Source of the DNA: Gordonia sp. 'Campus' | Lineage (GTDB): Bacteria > Actinomycetota > Actinomycetes > Mycobacteriales > Mycobacteriaceae | Direction of reading: 5' to 3' | DNA length: 64,000 nt | Assembly (NCBI RefSeq): GCF_022206305.1 | Contig: NZ_JAKOIW010000002.1 | Span: 310,001 to 374,000 of the forward strand | Shown here: positions 33,906 through 42,761 of the stretch, piece by piece | Numbering within the stretch: position 1 is the stretch's first letter | Layout of the letters: each line of letters begins with the position of its first letter | Program-made: the position numbers and the translations under genes | Notes under the pieces: model-generated | What the model was told of the DNA's origin: nothing | The model's database searches: none | Seen by the model: only the letters and a program-made list of their open reading frames with translations

Positions 33906-34817
33906 GTGAGTCACAACGGCGCGACCGTTCCCGAGGTCGGCCAGGGCACCGCCCGGGTCAAGCGCGGCATGGCCGAGATGCTCAAGGGCGGCGTGATCAT
34001 GGACGTGGTCACCCCCGAACAGGCGAAGATCGCCGAGGACGCCGGCGCGGTCGCGGTCATGGCCCTCGAACGTGTCCCCGCCGACATCCGCGCGCAGGGT
34101 GGGGTCTCCCGCATGAGCGACCCGGACATGATCGACGGCATCATCGCCGCGGTCTCGATCCCGGTGATGGCCAAGGCGCGCATCGGTCACTTCGTCGAGG
34201 CGCAGGTCCTGCAGAGCCTCGGCGTGGACTACGTCGACGAGTCGGAGGTACTGACCCCGGCCGACTACAGCAACCACATCGACAAGTGGGCGTTCACCGT
34301 GCCGTTCGTGTGCGGGGCCACCAATCTCGGTGAGGCGCTGCGTCGTATCACCGAGGGTGCGGCGATGATCCGCTCCAAGGGCGAGGCCGGAACCGGCGAC
34401 GTCTCCAACGCGACCACCCACATGCGCAAGATCCGCGACGAGATCCGACGGCTGACCTCGCTGCCCAAGGACGAGTTGTACGTGGCGGCAAAGGAACTGC
34501 AGGCGCCCTACGATCTGGTGGCCGAGGTCGCCGAGGCCGGCAAGCTCCCGGTGACCCTGTTCACCGCGGGCGGTATCGCGACTCCCGCCGACGCCGCGAT
34601 GATGATGCAGCTCGGCGCCGAGGGCGTGTTCGTCGGTTCGGGCATCTTCAAGTCCGGCAACCCGGCCCAGCGGGCGGCCGCGATCGTGCAGGCCACCACC
34701 TTCCACGACGATCCCGACGTGCTCGCCAAGGTGTCGCGCGGACTGGGCGAGGCGATGGTCGGCATCAATGTCGATGACATCCCCCAGCCGCACCGCCTCT
34801 CCGAGCGCGGCTGGTGA
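33906..34817 (+). CDS. pdxS: Pyridoxal 5'-phosphate synthase subunit PdxS
   Basis: The lyase subunit of the DXP-independent PLP synthase, 303 residues, which condenses ribose 5-phosphate, glyceraldehyde 3-phosphate and ammonia. The near-invariant segments are [34 protein letters not shown] (with the Schiff-base lysine), [17 protein letters not shown] and the C-terminal [22 protein letters not shown] 33906 has GAGGAG 7 bases upstream. Its glutaminase partner pdxT lies 3.4 kb downstream, separated by the signalling module and tesB. Confidence 0.96.
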   Translation: MSHNGATVPEVGQGTARVKRGMAEMLKGGVIMDVVTPEQAKIAEDAGAVAVMALERVPADIRAQGGVSRMSDPDMIDGIIAAVSIPVMAKARIGHFVEAQVLQSLGVDYVDESEVLTPADYSNHIDKWAFTVPFVCGATNLGEALRRITEGAAMIRSKGEAGTGDVSNATTHMRKIRDEIRRLTSLPKDELYVAAKELQAPYDLVAEVAEAGKLPVTLFTAGGIATPADAAMMMQLGAEGVFVGSGIFKSGNPAQRAAAIVQATTFHDDPDVLAKVSRGLGEAMVGINVDDIPQPHRLSERGW

Positions 34818-34860
34818 CCGATTCGTCCGGAATGTAGCTGCTCAGCACCACCTTTCACCT

Positions 34861-34930
34861 CCGCGAGGCCCTCGCCCAACACGCCCGACGACGAACAGTC
34901 GACATGCGTGGCGGGTCGGGGGCCTCGCGG
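34861..34930. repeat. Inverted repeat with 10-base arms in the pdxS-phosphatase gap
   Basis: CCGCGAGGCC at 34861-34870 pairs perfectly with GGCCTCGCGG at 34921-34930, 50 bases apart. The right arm ends 3 bases before the phosphatase -10 hexamer (TAGTAT, 34934-34939). It could close a structured terminator for pdxS or act on the promoter. Confidence 0.5.
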
Positions 34931-34933
34931 CGG

Positions 34934-34939
34934 TAGTAT
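34934..34939 (+). promoter_or_regulatory. -10 hexamer TAGTAT for the PP2C-FHA operon
   Basis: TAGTAT is followed by nine bases and then ATG 34949, so the transcript would carry a leader of only a few bases. Confidence 0.5.
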
Positions 34940-34948
34940 CTGCTGATC

Positions 34949-35815
34949 ATGGATGCGGCGACCATCGTTCGAGATGCCTCGGTCTCGGGCACACACATCG
35001 TGGGTGATTTGCGGCTCGAGTGGTCCGCCGCGTGCAATGTCGGCAGGGTCCGAGAGACGAACGAGGATGCGGCCCTGGCCTTGCCGGGCATGTACCTCAT
35101 CGCCGACGGTATGGGTGGACACGACAGCGGCGAACTCGCCAGCGAGGCAGCGCTGCTGACCCTCTCCGAGGCGACGAGCGCGGGTGAGCTGAAGGCCACC
35201 CAACTGCAACTCGACGACCTGCTGCTCGCCGCGCAACGGCGGATCGGCGAGATCGACACCGAGACCGACCGGCGGGCGGGCACCACGGCCACCGGCGTCG
35301 TGCTCGTCACGCACGACCAGGCCCCGCACTGGCTGGTCCTCAACATCGGCGACTCGCGGACCTATCGTTTCCAGAACGGCTCGCTGAACCAGCTGACGAT
35401 CGACCACTCGCAGGTCCAGGAGTTCATCGACGCCGGGTTCCTGACCCCCGAGCAGGCCCGAACCGACCCGCGGCGCAACGTGATCACACGTGCGCTCGGT
35501 GCCGGGATGATCGATCCGGTGGCCGACTACTCGACCACCCCGGTCTATCCGGGCGACGTGCTGCTGGTGTGCACCGACGGACTGACCGGTGAGCTCCCCG
35601 ACGAGGAGATCGGCGACATCCTGCGGCACGCGTCGGGGTCGCAGGAGGCGTCCGAGCGGTTGGTCGACGCCGCGCTGGCCCTCGGCGCACACGACAACGT
35701 GACCGTGATCGTGGTGACCGTCCACGAGTCGGTCCCGACGCTGACGATGCCCGCGCTCGACGGGGCGGCCGCGGGGGAGGCCGCCGGGCAGGCCCCGGCC
35801 CCCGACGCGAGCTGA
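34949..35815 (+). CDS. PP2C-family serine/threonine protein phosphatase
   Basis: A soluble PPM/PP2C phosphatase of 288 residues with all metal-binding motifs: RETNEDA, LIADGMGGH, GTTATGVVLV, NIGDSRTYR, VITRALG, LLVCTDGLTG and GAHDNVTVIVV. It has no transmembrane helix, unlike the septal PstP of mycobacteria, and no kinase gene is adjacent. The last 25 residues are Ala/Pro-rich. It is followed after 11 bases by the FHA-like gene. In M. tuberculosis pdxS and tesB2 are adjacent, so this gene is part of an insertion at that point. Confidence 0.93.
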   Translation: MDAATIVRDASVSGTHIVGDLRLEWSAACNVGRVRETNEDAALALPGMYLIADGMGGHDSGELASEAALLTLSEATSAGELKATQLQLDDLLLAAQRRIGEIDTETDRRAGTTATGVVLVTHDQAPHWLVLNIGDSRTYRFQNGSLNQLTIDHSQVQEFIDAGFLTPEQARTDPRRNVITRALGAGMIDPVADYSTTPVYPGDVLLVCTDGLTGELPDEEIGDILRHASGSQEASERLVDAALALGAHDNVTVIVVTVHESVPTLTMPALDGAAAGEAAGQAPAPDAS

Positions 35816-35826
35816 TCGGAGATCTC

Positions 35827-36606
35827 ATGACCACGGGTCACGATCGGGCCCCGACCTCCGCGGACCCCGACGACTCCGGCACCGACACACCGCTCGACTC
35901 CGGCGCGACCTATGTCGAGTACTGCGGCGAGCGCATCGCCCTCGACGCCGAACGCCGGTTCTTCATCGGGCGTGAGGCCGATCTGTCGATCGACGACAAC
36001 CCCTATCTCCACCGTCGATTCCTGGTGATACACAACGAGAACGGTTTGTGGTGGCTCACCAATCTCGGCACCCATCTGTCGGCGAGTGTGTCCGCGGGCG
36101 ATGTCGGGTTCTCCGCGACGCTGGGGCCGGGCGCGCGTATGCCGCTCGTCTTCGGTGAGACCACCATCGTGTTCACCGCGGGCCCGACGACCTACGAGCT
36201 GAGTCTTTTTGCCCGGGCGCCGCAGGTGAAGTCAGTGACCCGCCCGGAATACAGCGGCGGACACACCACCCAGGGCGTGCCGACGCTGACCGAGAGCCAG
36301 AAACTGCTCATCATCGTGCTGGCCGAGGAGATCCTGCGCCGTGAGGGGACCGGGGCGAGTGCGATCCCGTCGTCGGCACAGGCCGCTCGTCGCCTCGGGT
36401 GGCCCATCACCAAGTTCAATCGCAAACTCGACAACGTCTGCGACAAGCTCGACCAGCTCGGCGTCAGCGGGATGCGGGCCGGCGGGGGCAAACTCGCCAG
36501 CAACCGCCGGACGAAGCTCGTGGAGTACGCGGTGTCCTCCCGGATCGTGACTCGCGAGGACCTGCCCCTCATTGATGCCGAGGCGGCCCGCAACGCCGCC
36601 GGTTGA
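35827..36606 (+). CDS. FHA-like domain plus C-terminal helix-turn-helix protein
   Basis: A 259-residue protein. Residues about 30-130 resemble a forkhead-associated domain: FFIGREADLSIDDNPYLHRRFLVIHNENGLWWLTNLGT. The first-loop Gly-Arg is kept, but the usual S-R-x-H of the phosphothreonine pocket reads H-R-R-F, so phosphopeptide binding may be altered or lost. The C-terminal half (LTESQKLLIIVLAEEILRREG, then SSAQAARRLGWPITKFNRKLDNVCDKL) looks like a winged or simple helix-turn-helix. A protein joining an FHA-like fold to a DNA-binding domain beside a PP2C phosphatase suggests a phospho-controlled regulator. This is inference. Confidence 0.7.
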   Translation: MTTGHDRAPTSADPDDSGTDTPLDSGATYVEYCGERIALDAERRFFIGREADLSIDDNPYLHRRFLVIHNENGLWWLTNLGTHLSASVSAGDVGFSATLGPGARMPLVFGETTIVFTAGPTTYELSLFARAPQVKSVTRPEYSGGHTTQGVPTLTESQKLLIIVLAEEILRREGTGASAIPSSAQAARRLGWPITKFNRKLDNVCDKLDQLGVSGMRAGGGKLASNRRTKLVEYAVSSRIVTREDLPLIDAEAARNAAG

Positions 36607-36613
36607 CCGGCGA

Positions 36614-36628
36614 CCCCGTCTTGCGGGG
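36614..36628 (+). terminator. Short hairpin after the FHA-like gene
   Basis: CCCCG-TCTTG-CGGGG, 8 bases after the stop codon. The 5-bp stem without a T-tract makes it a weak terminator call. Confidence 0.35.
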
Positions 36629-36655
36629 CTGTGACCTGCGGTGACCCGACTGGGT

Positions 36656-36688
36656 AGTTCTCCCCATGGGGAGGGGAGTTCTCCCCAT
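36656..36688. promoter_or_regulatory. Direct repeat AGTTCTCCCCAT, two copies at 21-bp spacing
   Basis: AGTTCTCCCCAT occurs at 36656-36667 and again at 36677-36688, exactly two helical turns apart. The copies lie 23-55 bases upstream of the TAATCT -10 hexamer of the LuxR-type gene. ATGGGGA at 36666-36672 also forms an inverted pair with TCCCCAT at 36682-36688. The arrangement fits tandem binding of an activator or repressor. Confidence 0.65.
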
Positions 36689-36710
36689 CGACCCCGCGGT
36701 CGAAGCCTCA

Positions 36711-36716
36711 TAATCT
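36711..36716 (+). promoter_or_regulatory. -10 hexamer TAATCT for the LuxR-type gene
   Basis: TAATCT lies 63 bases before ATG 36780, giving a leader of about 57 bases with GAGGAAG as ribosome site. Confidence 0.5.
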
Positions 36717-36779
36717 TCAACTCATCACCGGGACACCCCGGACGACCACCGGTTCGAATGAGTGAAGAGGAAGCACACA

Positions 36780-37271
36780 ATGACTGCGATCGCCCATCAG
36801 GCCCCCCAGCACCTGCGCTCGGTCAACCCTCATCGTGACGCCGCGGCGCTCGCCCGCCGGCAGGAAGCCCTCGCGCGGCTCGCGGCGCGCCGCATGCCGC
36901 TGCCGGGGCATCAGCTGCAGCCCTCGCGTCCGGGGCAGGCCGCCGGTCTGGCCCACCGCTCAGGGCACCCCCACCTGCACCGTCCGGTGGCCGCTCCGGT
37001 GTCGATGGAGATCCCGGCGCCCGCCGAGGTGACCGCCGACCGGGCGAAGCCGAGTCTCACCTCGCGCGAGGTCGAGGTGCTGCGCACCTGGATGCTCGTG
37101 GACTCGAAACCGGCAGTGGCGCAACAGCTCTACATCTCCCTCGGCACGGTCAACACCCACCTGACCCGCATCCGGGCCAAGTACGCCGAGATCGGCCGTC
37201 CGGCCCCGACCAAGGCGTCACTCGTCGCCCGGGCCATCCAGGACGGGATCATGACGCTCGACGAGCTCTGA
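36780..37271 (+). CDS. LuxR-type helix-turn-helix transcriptional regulator
   Basis: A 163-residue regulator with a C-terminal LuxR/NarL helix-turn-helix (LTSREVEVLRTWMLVDSKPAVAQQL, then ISLGTVNTHLTRIRAKYAEIGR). There is no receiver or ligand domain; the first 85 residues are Ala/His/Pro/Arg-rich and probably disordered. ATG 36780 has GAGGAAG in place; an in-frame GTG at 36762 is the alternative. It has its own promoter with the 21-bp-spaced direct repeat. It lies on the same strand as the phosphatase and FHA-like genes and with them separates pdxS from tesB. Confidence 0.88.
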   Translation: MTAIAHQAPQHLRSVNPHRDAAALARRQEALARLAARRMPLPGHQLQPSRPGQAAGLAHRSGHPHLHRPVAAPVSMEIPAPAEVTADRAKPSLTSREVEVLRTWMLVDSKPAVAQQLYISLGTVNTHLTRIRAKYAEIGRPAPTKASLVARAIQDGIMTLDEL

Positions 37272-37335
37272 TCGCGGAACGTTTGGCCGGCGGGCAGGGG
37301 AGAGCCCACCGGTCCGGTGCGCGATACTGGTCTGC

Positions 37336-38178
37336 GTGGCAGCCATCGAGGACATACTCCAGGTCGAGCAGATCGACAATGACATCTACCGTGGCGGTGC
37401 CTTCCCGAGTCGCCTGCAGCGCACCTTCGGCGGTCAGGTCGCGGGCCAGGCCCTGATGTCGGCGACCCGGACGGTATCCGAGGAGTTCGACGTCCACTCG
37501 TTGCACGGCTACTTCCTGCGCCCCGGCGACCCGGACCGTCCGGCGGTGTTCCTCGTCGACCGCATCCGCGACGGACGATCCTTCGTGACCCGGCGGGTGA
37601 CCGGAGTCCAGAACGGCGAGGCCATCTTCACCATGTCGGCGTCGTTCCACGTGCGCACCGATGAAGGCTACGAACACCAGGACCGGATGCCCCCGGTACT
37701 GCGGCCGGACGAGCTCGCCGACCGATCCGAAGAGCTGAGTGAGAGCGAGCGGGCGGTCTTCCAGGAGTGGCGCAACTTCGACCTCCGCATCGTCCCGGCG
37801 GACAAACTGGTCACCTCGCCGTATTTCGCTGCGCAGCAACGGGTCTGGTTCCGCTACCGGCACCCGTTGCCCGACGACACGGTCTTCCACGTCGGCACGC
37901 TCGCCTACATGAGCGACATGACCCTGATCGGTTCGTCGCGCGTGCCGCATCCGGACTCCAAGCCGCAGGTGGCCTCCCTCGACCACGCCATGTGGTTCAT
38001 GCGGCCGTTCCGCGCCGACGACTGGCTCCTCTACGACCAGACCTCGCCGTCGGCGGGAGCCGGACGCGCACTCACGCAGGGGCGGATCTTCGACCTGCAG
38101 GGACGACTCGTGGCCGCGGTCACCCAGGAGGGCCTGACCCGCACCGGGCGGCGCGACCCCGCCCGGACCGATCGGTGA
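37336..38178 (+). CDS. tesB: Acyl-CoA thioesterase II
   Basis: A double-hotdog thioesterase of 280 residues that hydrolyses acyl-CoA to acid and CoA. Conserved segments are the N-terminal [54 protein letters not shown] and the C-terminal [21 protein letters not shown], with the catalytic Asp-His region. Start GTG 37336. The stop overlaps the pdxT GTG by 4 bases, as in Rv2605c-Rv2604c. Confidence 0.94.
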   Translation: MAAIEDILQVEQIDNDIYRGGAFPSRLQRTFGGQVAGQALMSATRTVSEEFDVHSLHGYFLRPGDPDRPAVFLVDRIRDGRSFVTRRVTGVQNGEAIFTMSASFHVRTDEGYEHQDRMPPVLRPDELADRSEELSESERAVFQEWRNFDLRIVPADKLVTSPYFAAQQRVWFRYRHPLPDDTVFHVGTLAYMSDMTLIGSSRVPHPDSKPQVASLDHAMWFMRPFRADDWLLYDQTSPSAGAGRALTQGRIFDLQGRLVAAVTQEGLTRTGRRDPARTDR

Positions 38179-38795
38179 CCGCGACGAACCGGCCGCGTAT
38201 CGGGGTCCTCGCGCTGCAGGGTGACGTCCGCGAGCACGTCCACGCGCTCGAGGCCAGCGGTGCCGATGCCATCGCCGTCCGTCGTCCGGCCGAGCTCGAC
38301 GAGATCGACGGCATCGTCATTCCGGGCGGCGAGTCGACCACGATGAGCAAGTTGCTCGGCATCTTCGACCTGTTCGACCCGCTGGCGGCGAAACTGTCCG
38401 ACGGCCTGCCCGCCTACGGGTCCTGCGCGGGCATGATCATGCTCGCGTCCACGATCCTCGACACCCGCCCCGACGCGCGGCACCTCGATGCCCTCGATGT
38501 GACGGTGCGCCGCAACGCATTCGGCCGCCAGGTCGAAAGCTTCGAGACCGATCTCGACTTCACCGGGATCACCGACGCCGACGGTGCCGACCCGATGCGG
38601 GCGGTGTTCATCCGGGCGCCCTGGGTCGAAACGGTGTCGCCGGAGGTCGAGGTTCTCGCGCGGGTGCCCGACGGTCCCGCGGCCGGCCGGATCGTCGCGG
38701 TCCGTCAGGGGAAGGTCCTCGCCACGTCGTTCCATCCGGAGGTGACCGGCGACCGGCGCGTACATGAATACTTCGTGGAGATGGTGCGTCGGTAA
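38175..38795 (+). CDS. pdxT: Pyridoxal 5'-phosphate synthase glutaminase subunit PdxT
   Basis: Class I-type glutamine amidotransferase, 206 residues, that supplies ammonia to PdxS. The nucleophile cysteine is in [10 protein letters not shown], the oxyanion glycine region is [13 protein letters not shown], and the His/Glu pair is in [12 protein letters not shown] 38175 overlaps the tesB stop. The partner pdxS is upstream at 33.9 kb. The coupling to tesB rather than pdxS is shared with mycobacteria. Confidence 0.95.
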   Translation: MTATNRPRIGVLALQGDVREHVHALEASGADAIAVRRPAELDEIDGIVIPGGESTTMSKLLGIFDLFDPLAAKLSDGLPAYGSCAGMIMLASTILDTRPDARHLDALDVTVRRNAFGRQVESFETDLDFTGITDADGADPMRAVFIRAPWVETVSPEVEVLARVPDGPAAGRIVAVRQGKVLATSFHPEVTGDRRVHEYFVEMVRR

Positions 38796-38856
38796 GATCG
38801 TGCCGGACCATCGGTAGACCACCCGGCGGTGACCCGCCCAGCGGTACACCACGAGC

Positions 38857-38872
38857 CCCGGCACGAGCCGGG
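38857..38872 (+). terminator. Hairpin between pdxT and yebC
   Basis: CCCGGC-ACGA-GCCGGG, a perfect 6-bp stem with a 4-base loop, 62 bases after the pdxT stop. No T-tract. The remaining 174-base gap shows no gene. Confidence 0.35.
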
Positions 38873-38969
38873 AAACGATCGAGCAGGGCGACCGAGCAGA
38901 GCAACAGGAGCGCCGGACGCGGGCAGCGGCCCGCGGCACGTGCCGGCGCCGGGAAAGGAATCGACGGAC

Positions 38970-39725
38970 ATGAGCGGCCACTCCAAATGGGCCACCACCA
39001 AGCACAAGAAGGCGGCCATCGACGCCAAGCGCGGCAAGATGTTCGCGAAGCTCATCAAGAACATCGAGGTGGCGGCGCGGACCGGTGGCGGTGACCCGTC
39101 GGGCAACCCGACGCTGTTCGACGCGATCCAGAAGGCCAAGAAGTCCTCGGTCCCCAACGACAACATCGAGCGGGCCCGCAAGCGTGGCGGCGGTGAAGAA
39201 GCGGGCGGCGCCGACTGGCAGACCATCATGTACGAGGGCTACGGGCCCAACGGTGTCGCCGTTCTCATCGAGTGCCTCACCGACAACCGCAATCGCGCCG
39301 CGGGCGAGGTACGCACCGCCATGACCCGCAACGGCGGCAACATGGCCGACCCGGGTTCGGTGTCCTACCTGTTCACCCGCAAGGGCGTGGTCACGCTGGA
39401 GAAGAACGGACAGTCCGAGGACGACGTCCTCATGGCCGTGCTCGACGCAGGCGCCGAAGAGGTCACCGACCTCGGCGAGTCCTTCGAGATCGTCAGCGAG
39501 CCCGGCGATCTGATCGCCGTACGCAGCGCACTCCAGGAAGCCGGTATCGACTACGACTCCGCGGAGGCGAGCTTCCGGGCGTCGGTCGAGGTCGCCGTCG
39601 ACGCCGACGGTGCGCGCAAGGTGTTCAAGCTCATCGACGCGCTCGAGGACTCCGACGACGTCCAGAACGTGTACAGCAACGTCGACATCAGCGACGAGGT
39701 CCTCGCCGAACTGGAGAACGACTGA
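38970..39725 (+). CDS. yebC: YebC/PmpR family DNA-binding regulatory protein
   Basis: A 251-residue YebC-family protein (Rv2603c-like). The N-terminus [21 protein letters not shown] is nearly invariant, as are NNGN-type segments (here [27 protein letters not shown]) and the [15 protein letters not shown] block. Bacterial members act as transcription regulators or as factors that relieve ribosome stalling at proline runs; which applies here is unknown. ATG 38970 follows GGAAAGGAA. It precedes ruvCAB, a common arrangement in bacteria. Confidence 0.94.
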   Translation: MSGHSKWATTKHKKAAIDAKRGKMFAKLIKNIEVAARTGGGDPSGNPTLFDAIQKAKKSSVPNDNIERARKRGGGEEAGGADWQTIMYEGYGPNGVAVLIECLTDNRNRAAGEVRTAMTRNGGNMADPGSVSYLFTRKGVVTLEKNGQSEDDVLMAVLDAGAEEVTDLGESFEIVSEPGDLIAVRSALQEAGIDYDSAEASFRASVEVAVDADGARKVFKLIDALEDSDDVQNVYSNVDISDEVLAELEND

Positions 39726-39774
39726 GCGTCGGGCGTCCGGTGTGTTGCTGACCGGACTCGTCCGTCCCTGCCGA

Positions 39775-39797
39775 TAGAATCTCGAACAACTGTTCGC
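39775..39797 (+). promoter_or_regulatory. ruvCAB promoter with overlapping LexA SOS box
   Basis: The -10 hexamer TAGAAT (39775-39780) is followed after one base by TCGAACAACTGTTCGC (39782-39797), which matches TCGAAC-N4-GTTCGA at 11 of 12 conserved positions. LexA bound here would cover the transcription start. SOS control of ruvCAB is established in mycobacteria. Confidence 0.8.
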
Positions 39798-39828
39798 AAG
39801 AGGTTCGTCGATGCCTGGGAGGGTACGA

Positions 39829-40398
39829 GTGCGTGTCATGGGCGTCGATCCGGGTCTGACCCGGTGCGGCATCGCGCTGGTGGAGTCGGGACGCGGCAGG
39901 TCGGTGACGGCACTCGACGTCGACGTCGTACGGACGCCGAGCGACATGGAGCTCGCCGAGCGGTTGCTCGCGATCTACACCTCGGCGTCCCACTGGCTCG
40001 ATGTCCACCAGCCCGATGTGGTGGCCATCGAGCGCGTCTTCGCGCAGAACCAGGTGTCCACCGCGATGGGGACCGCGCAGGCCGGCGGTGTCATCGCCCT
40101 CGCCGCCTCACAGCGCGACGTCCCGGTGCGATTCCACACGCCGTCGGAGGTGAAGGCCGCGGTGACCGGCAGCGGCCGCGCCGACAAAGCACAGGTGACC
40201 GCGATGGTCACCCGCATCCTGGGGATGCAGACCAAGCCGAAGCCCGCTGATGCGGCCGACGCACTCGCGCTGGCGATCTGCCATTGCTGGCGAGGACCGA
40301 TGATGGAGCGCATGGCCGCCGCGCAGAAGCAGGCCGATGCCGCCGCGGCGCGACACCGCGCGCGTGTGGCGCAGTCCCGAGAGGGGAGTCGCGCATGA
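39829..40398 (+). CDS. ruvC: Crossover junction endodeoxyribonuclease RuvC
   Basis: Holliday-junction resolvase, 189 residues from GTG 39829. Catalytic acidic residues are visible in [13 protein letters not shown] (Asp7), VVAIERVF (Glu) and the C-terminal [14 protein letters not shown] (two Asp). GTG 39829 is preferred because homologues begin MRVMGVDPG and GGGAGG lies 6 bases upstream; ATG 39811, also with an AGAGG, is the alternative. First gene of ruvCAB, under the SOS box just upstream; its stop overlaps the ruvA ATG. Confidence 0.94.
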   Translation: MRVMGVDPGLTRCGIALVESGRGRSVTALDVDVVRTPSDMELAERLLAIYTSASHWLDVHQPDVVAIERVFAQNQVSTAMGTAQAGGVIALAASQRDVPVRFHTPSEVKAAVTGSGRADKAQVTAMVTRILGMQTKPKPADAADALALAICHCWRGPMMERMAAAQKQADAAAARHRARVAQSREGSRA

Positions 40399-40988
40399 TC
40401 GCGTCAGTTCGCGGACCGGTACTCGAGGTGGCCCTCGACCACGCCGTGATCGATTGTGCGGGTGTGGGTTACCGCGTCCTCGCGACGCCCGCGACGCTGT
40501 CGCGGTTGCGTCGGGGTGACGAGGCCACGCTGCTGACCTCGATGATCGTCCGCGAGGACTCGATGACGCTGTACGGGTTCACCGAGCCCGACGCGCGGGC
40601 TCTGTTCGCGCTGCTGCAGACCGTCACCGGCGTCGGTCCGCGGCTGGCGATGGCGACACTCGCGGTTCTCGAACCCGACGCGTTGCGCCGGGCGCTCGCC
40701 GAATCCGACACCAAGGCCCTCACCTCGGTGCCCGGCATCGGCAAACGGGTGGCCGAGCGGTTGTGCGTCGAACTGCGGGACAAGGTCGACCGCCCCGCGG
40801 GTGAGCCGACCGTCGGGATCGCCGCCGTCGGCGGAATCCGGGAGCAGGTCACCGAGGCCCTCGTCGGGCTGGGCTTCACCGCGGCGCCGGCCGAGAAGGC
40901 GGTCAACGCGGTACTCGCCGACCATCCGGACGCCGACGCGTCGACGGCACTCCGGCATTCGCTCTCGCTCCTGGGCAAGGCGTCGTAG
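40395..40988 (+). CDS. ruvA: Holliday junction branch migration protein RuvA
   Basis: A 197-residue protein that binds the four-way junction and loads RuvB. Domain I is an OB fold ([26 protein letters not shown]), domain II carries two helix-hairpin-helix motifs ([19 protein letters not shown] and [19 protein letters not shown]), and domain III is the C-terminal RuvB-contact helix bundle ([23 protein letters not shown]). The ATGA overlap with ruvC and the zero-base gap to ruvB indicate tight coupling. Confidence 0.96.
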   Translation: MIASVRGPVLEVALDHAVIDCAGVGYRVLATPATLSRLRRGDEATLLTSMIVREDSMTLYGFTEPDARALFALLQTVTGVGPRLAMATLAVLEPDALRRALAESDTKALTSVPGIGKRVAERLCVELRDKVDRPAGEPTVGIAAVGGIREQVTEALVGLGFTAAPAEKAVNAVLADHPDADASTALRHSLSLLGKAS

Positions 40989-42077
<1,089 letters not shown>

Positions 42078-42222
42078 CCACCGCACCACCTGCGGGGATG
42101 ACCTCCGCGTCAGACGTGGCACACTGTGTGGAGCACAGCTGAGCCGATGGCCGCACAGGACCCGTCCCGACGCCGCTCGCTCAAGCCGTACATCCCGATA
42201 CACAAAGGACTGACTCTCACCC

Positions 42223-42606
42223 ATGGACGCTCTGCTCTTCCCGCTCCTGCTCGCCCTGCTGGCCGGCTTCATGTTCCTGTCGATGCGGAAGCAGAAGAAG
42301 CGCGTGGCCGAGATGCAGGAGATGCAGAACTCGGTGTCCACCGGCACCCGCGTGCAGCTCACGTCGGGCCTGTTCGGCACCGTGATCGACGCGAGCTCGC
42401 CCGACGTCGTCGACGTGGAGATCGCGACCGGTGTGGTCACCCGCTGGAACCGACTGGCCGTCATGCGCGTCGTCCCCACCGACGAGGCCGCCGCGACCTA
42501 CGCCGGTCACGTCGCCCCGGAGAGCGATCCGGCCGACTACGACGACGTCGATTCGGTCAGCCTGGACAAGCCCGCCGCGGACGACGCGCGCGACAACGAC
42601 AAGTAA
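42223..42606 (+). CDS. yajC: Preprotein translocase subunit YajC
   Basis: A 127-residue accessory Sec protein with one N-terminal transmembrane helix (LLFPLLLALLAGFMFLSM) followed by RKQKKR and the conserved cytosolic fold LTSGLFGTVIDA. The C-terminal 40 residues are acidic. YajC associates with SecDF in the inner membrane, and secD follows. The ATG is preceded by AAAGGA. The 145-base gap to ruvB holds no gene. Confidence 0.93.
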   Translation: MDALLFPLLLALLAGFMFLSMRKQKKRVAEMQEMQNSVSTGTRVQLTSGLFGTVIDASSPDVVDVEIATGVVTRWNRLAVMRVVPTDEAAATYAGHVAPESDPADYDDVDSVSLDKPAADDARDNDK

Positions 42607-42615
42607 GCCGGACCA

Positions 42616-42643
42616 GCGCCGCGTCGTCGAGGCGACGCGGCGC
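42616..42643 (+). terminator. Hairpin between yajC and secD
   Basis: A perfect 11-bp stem (GCGCCGCGTCG / CGACGCGGCGC) with a 6-base loop, 9 bases after the yajC stop. No T-tract follows, so it may attenuate rather than stop transcription into secD. Confidence 0.55.
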
Positions 42644-42761
42644 GCCCATCTGTTCCCCGTTCCATGCCGCGTTCCCGCGCGCCACGACCACGGAGCAGAC
42701 GGGTCATGCCGGTTCACACGCCTGTCGGCCGGCTGACGCTCTCAAGGAGACCTGAACAGCT

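Noticed and set aside
38031-39947. Minus-strand frame of 638 codons over pdxT and yebC
   Set aside because: Shadow of two clear plus-strand genes, without domain resemblance.
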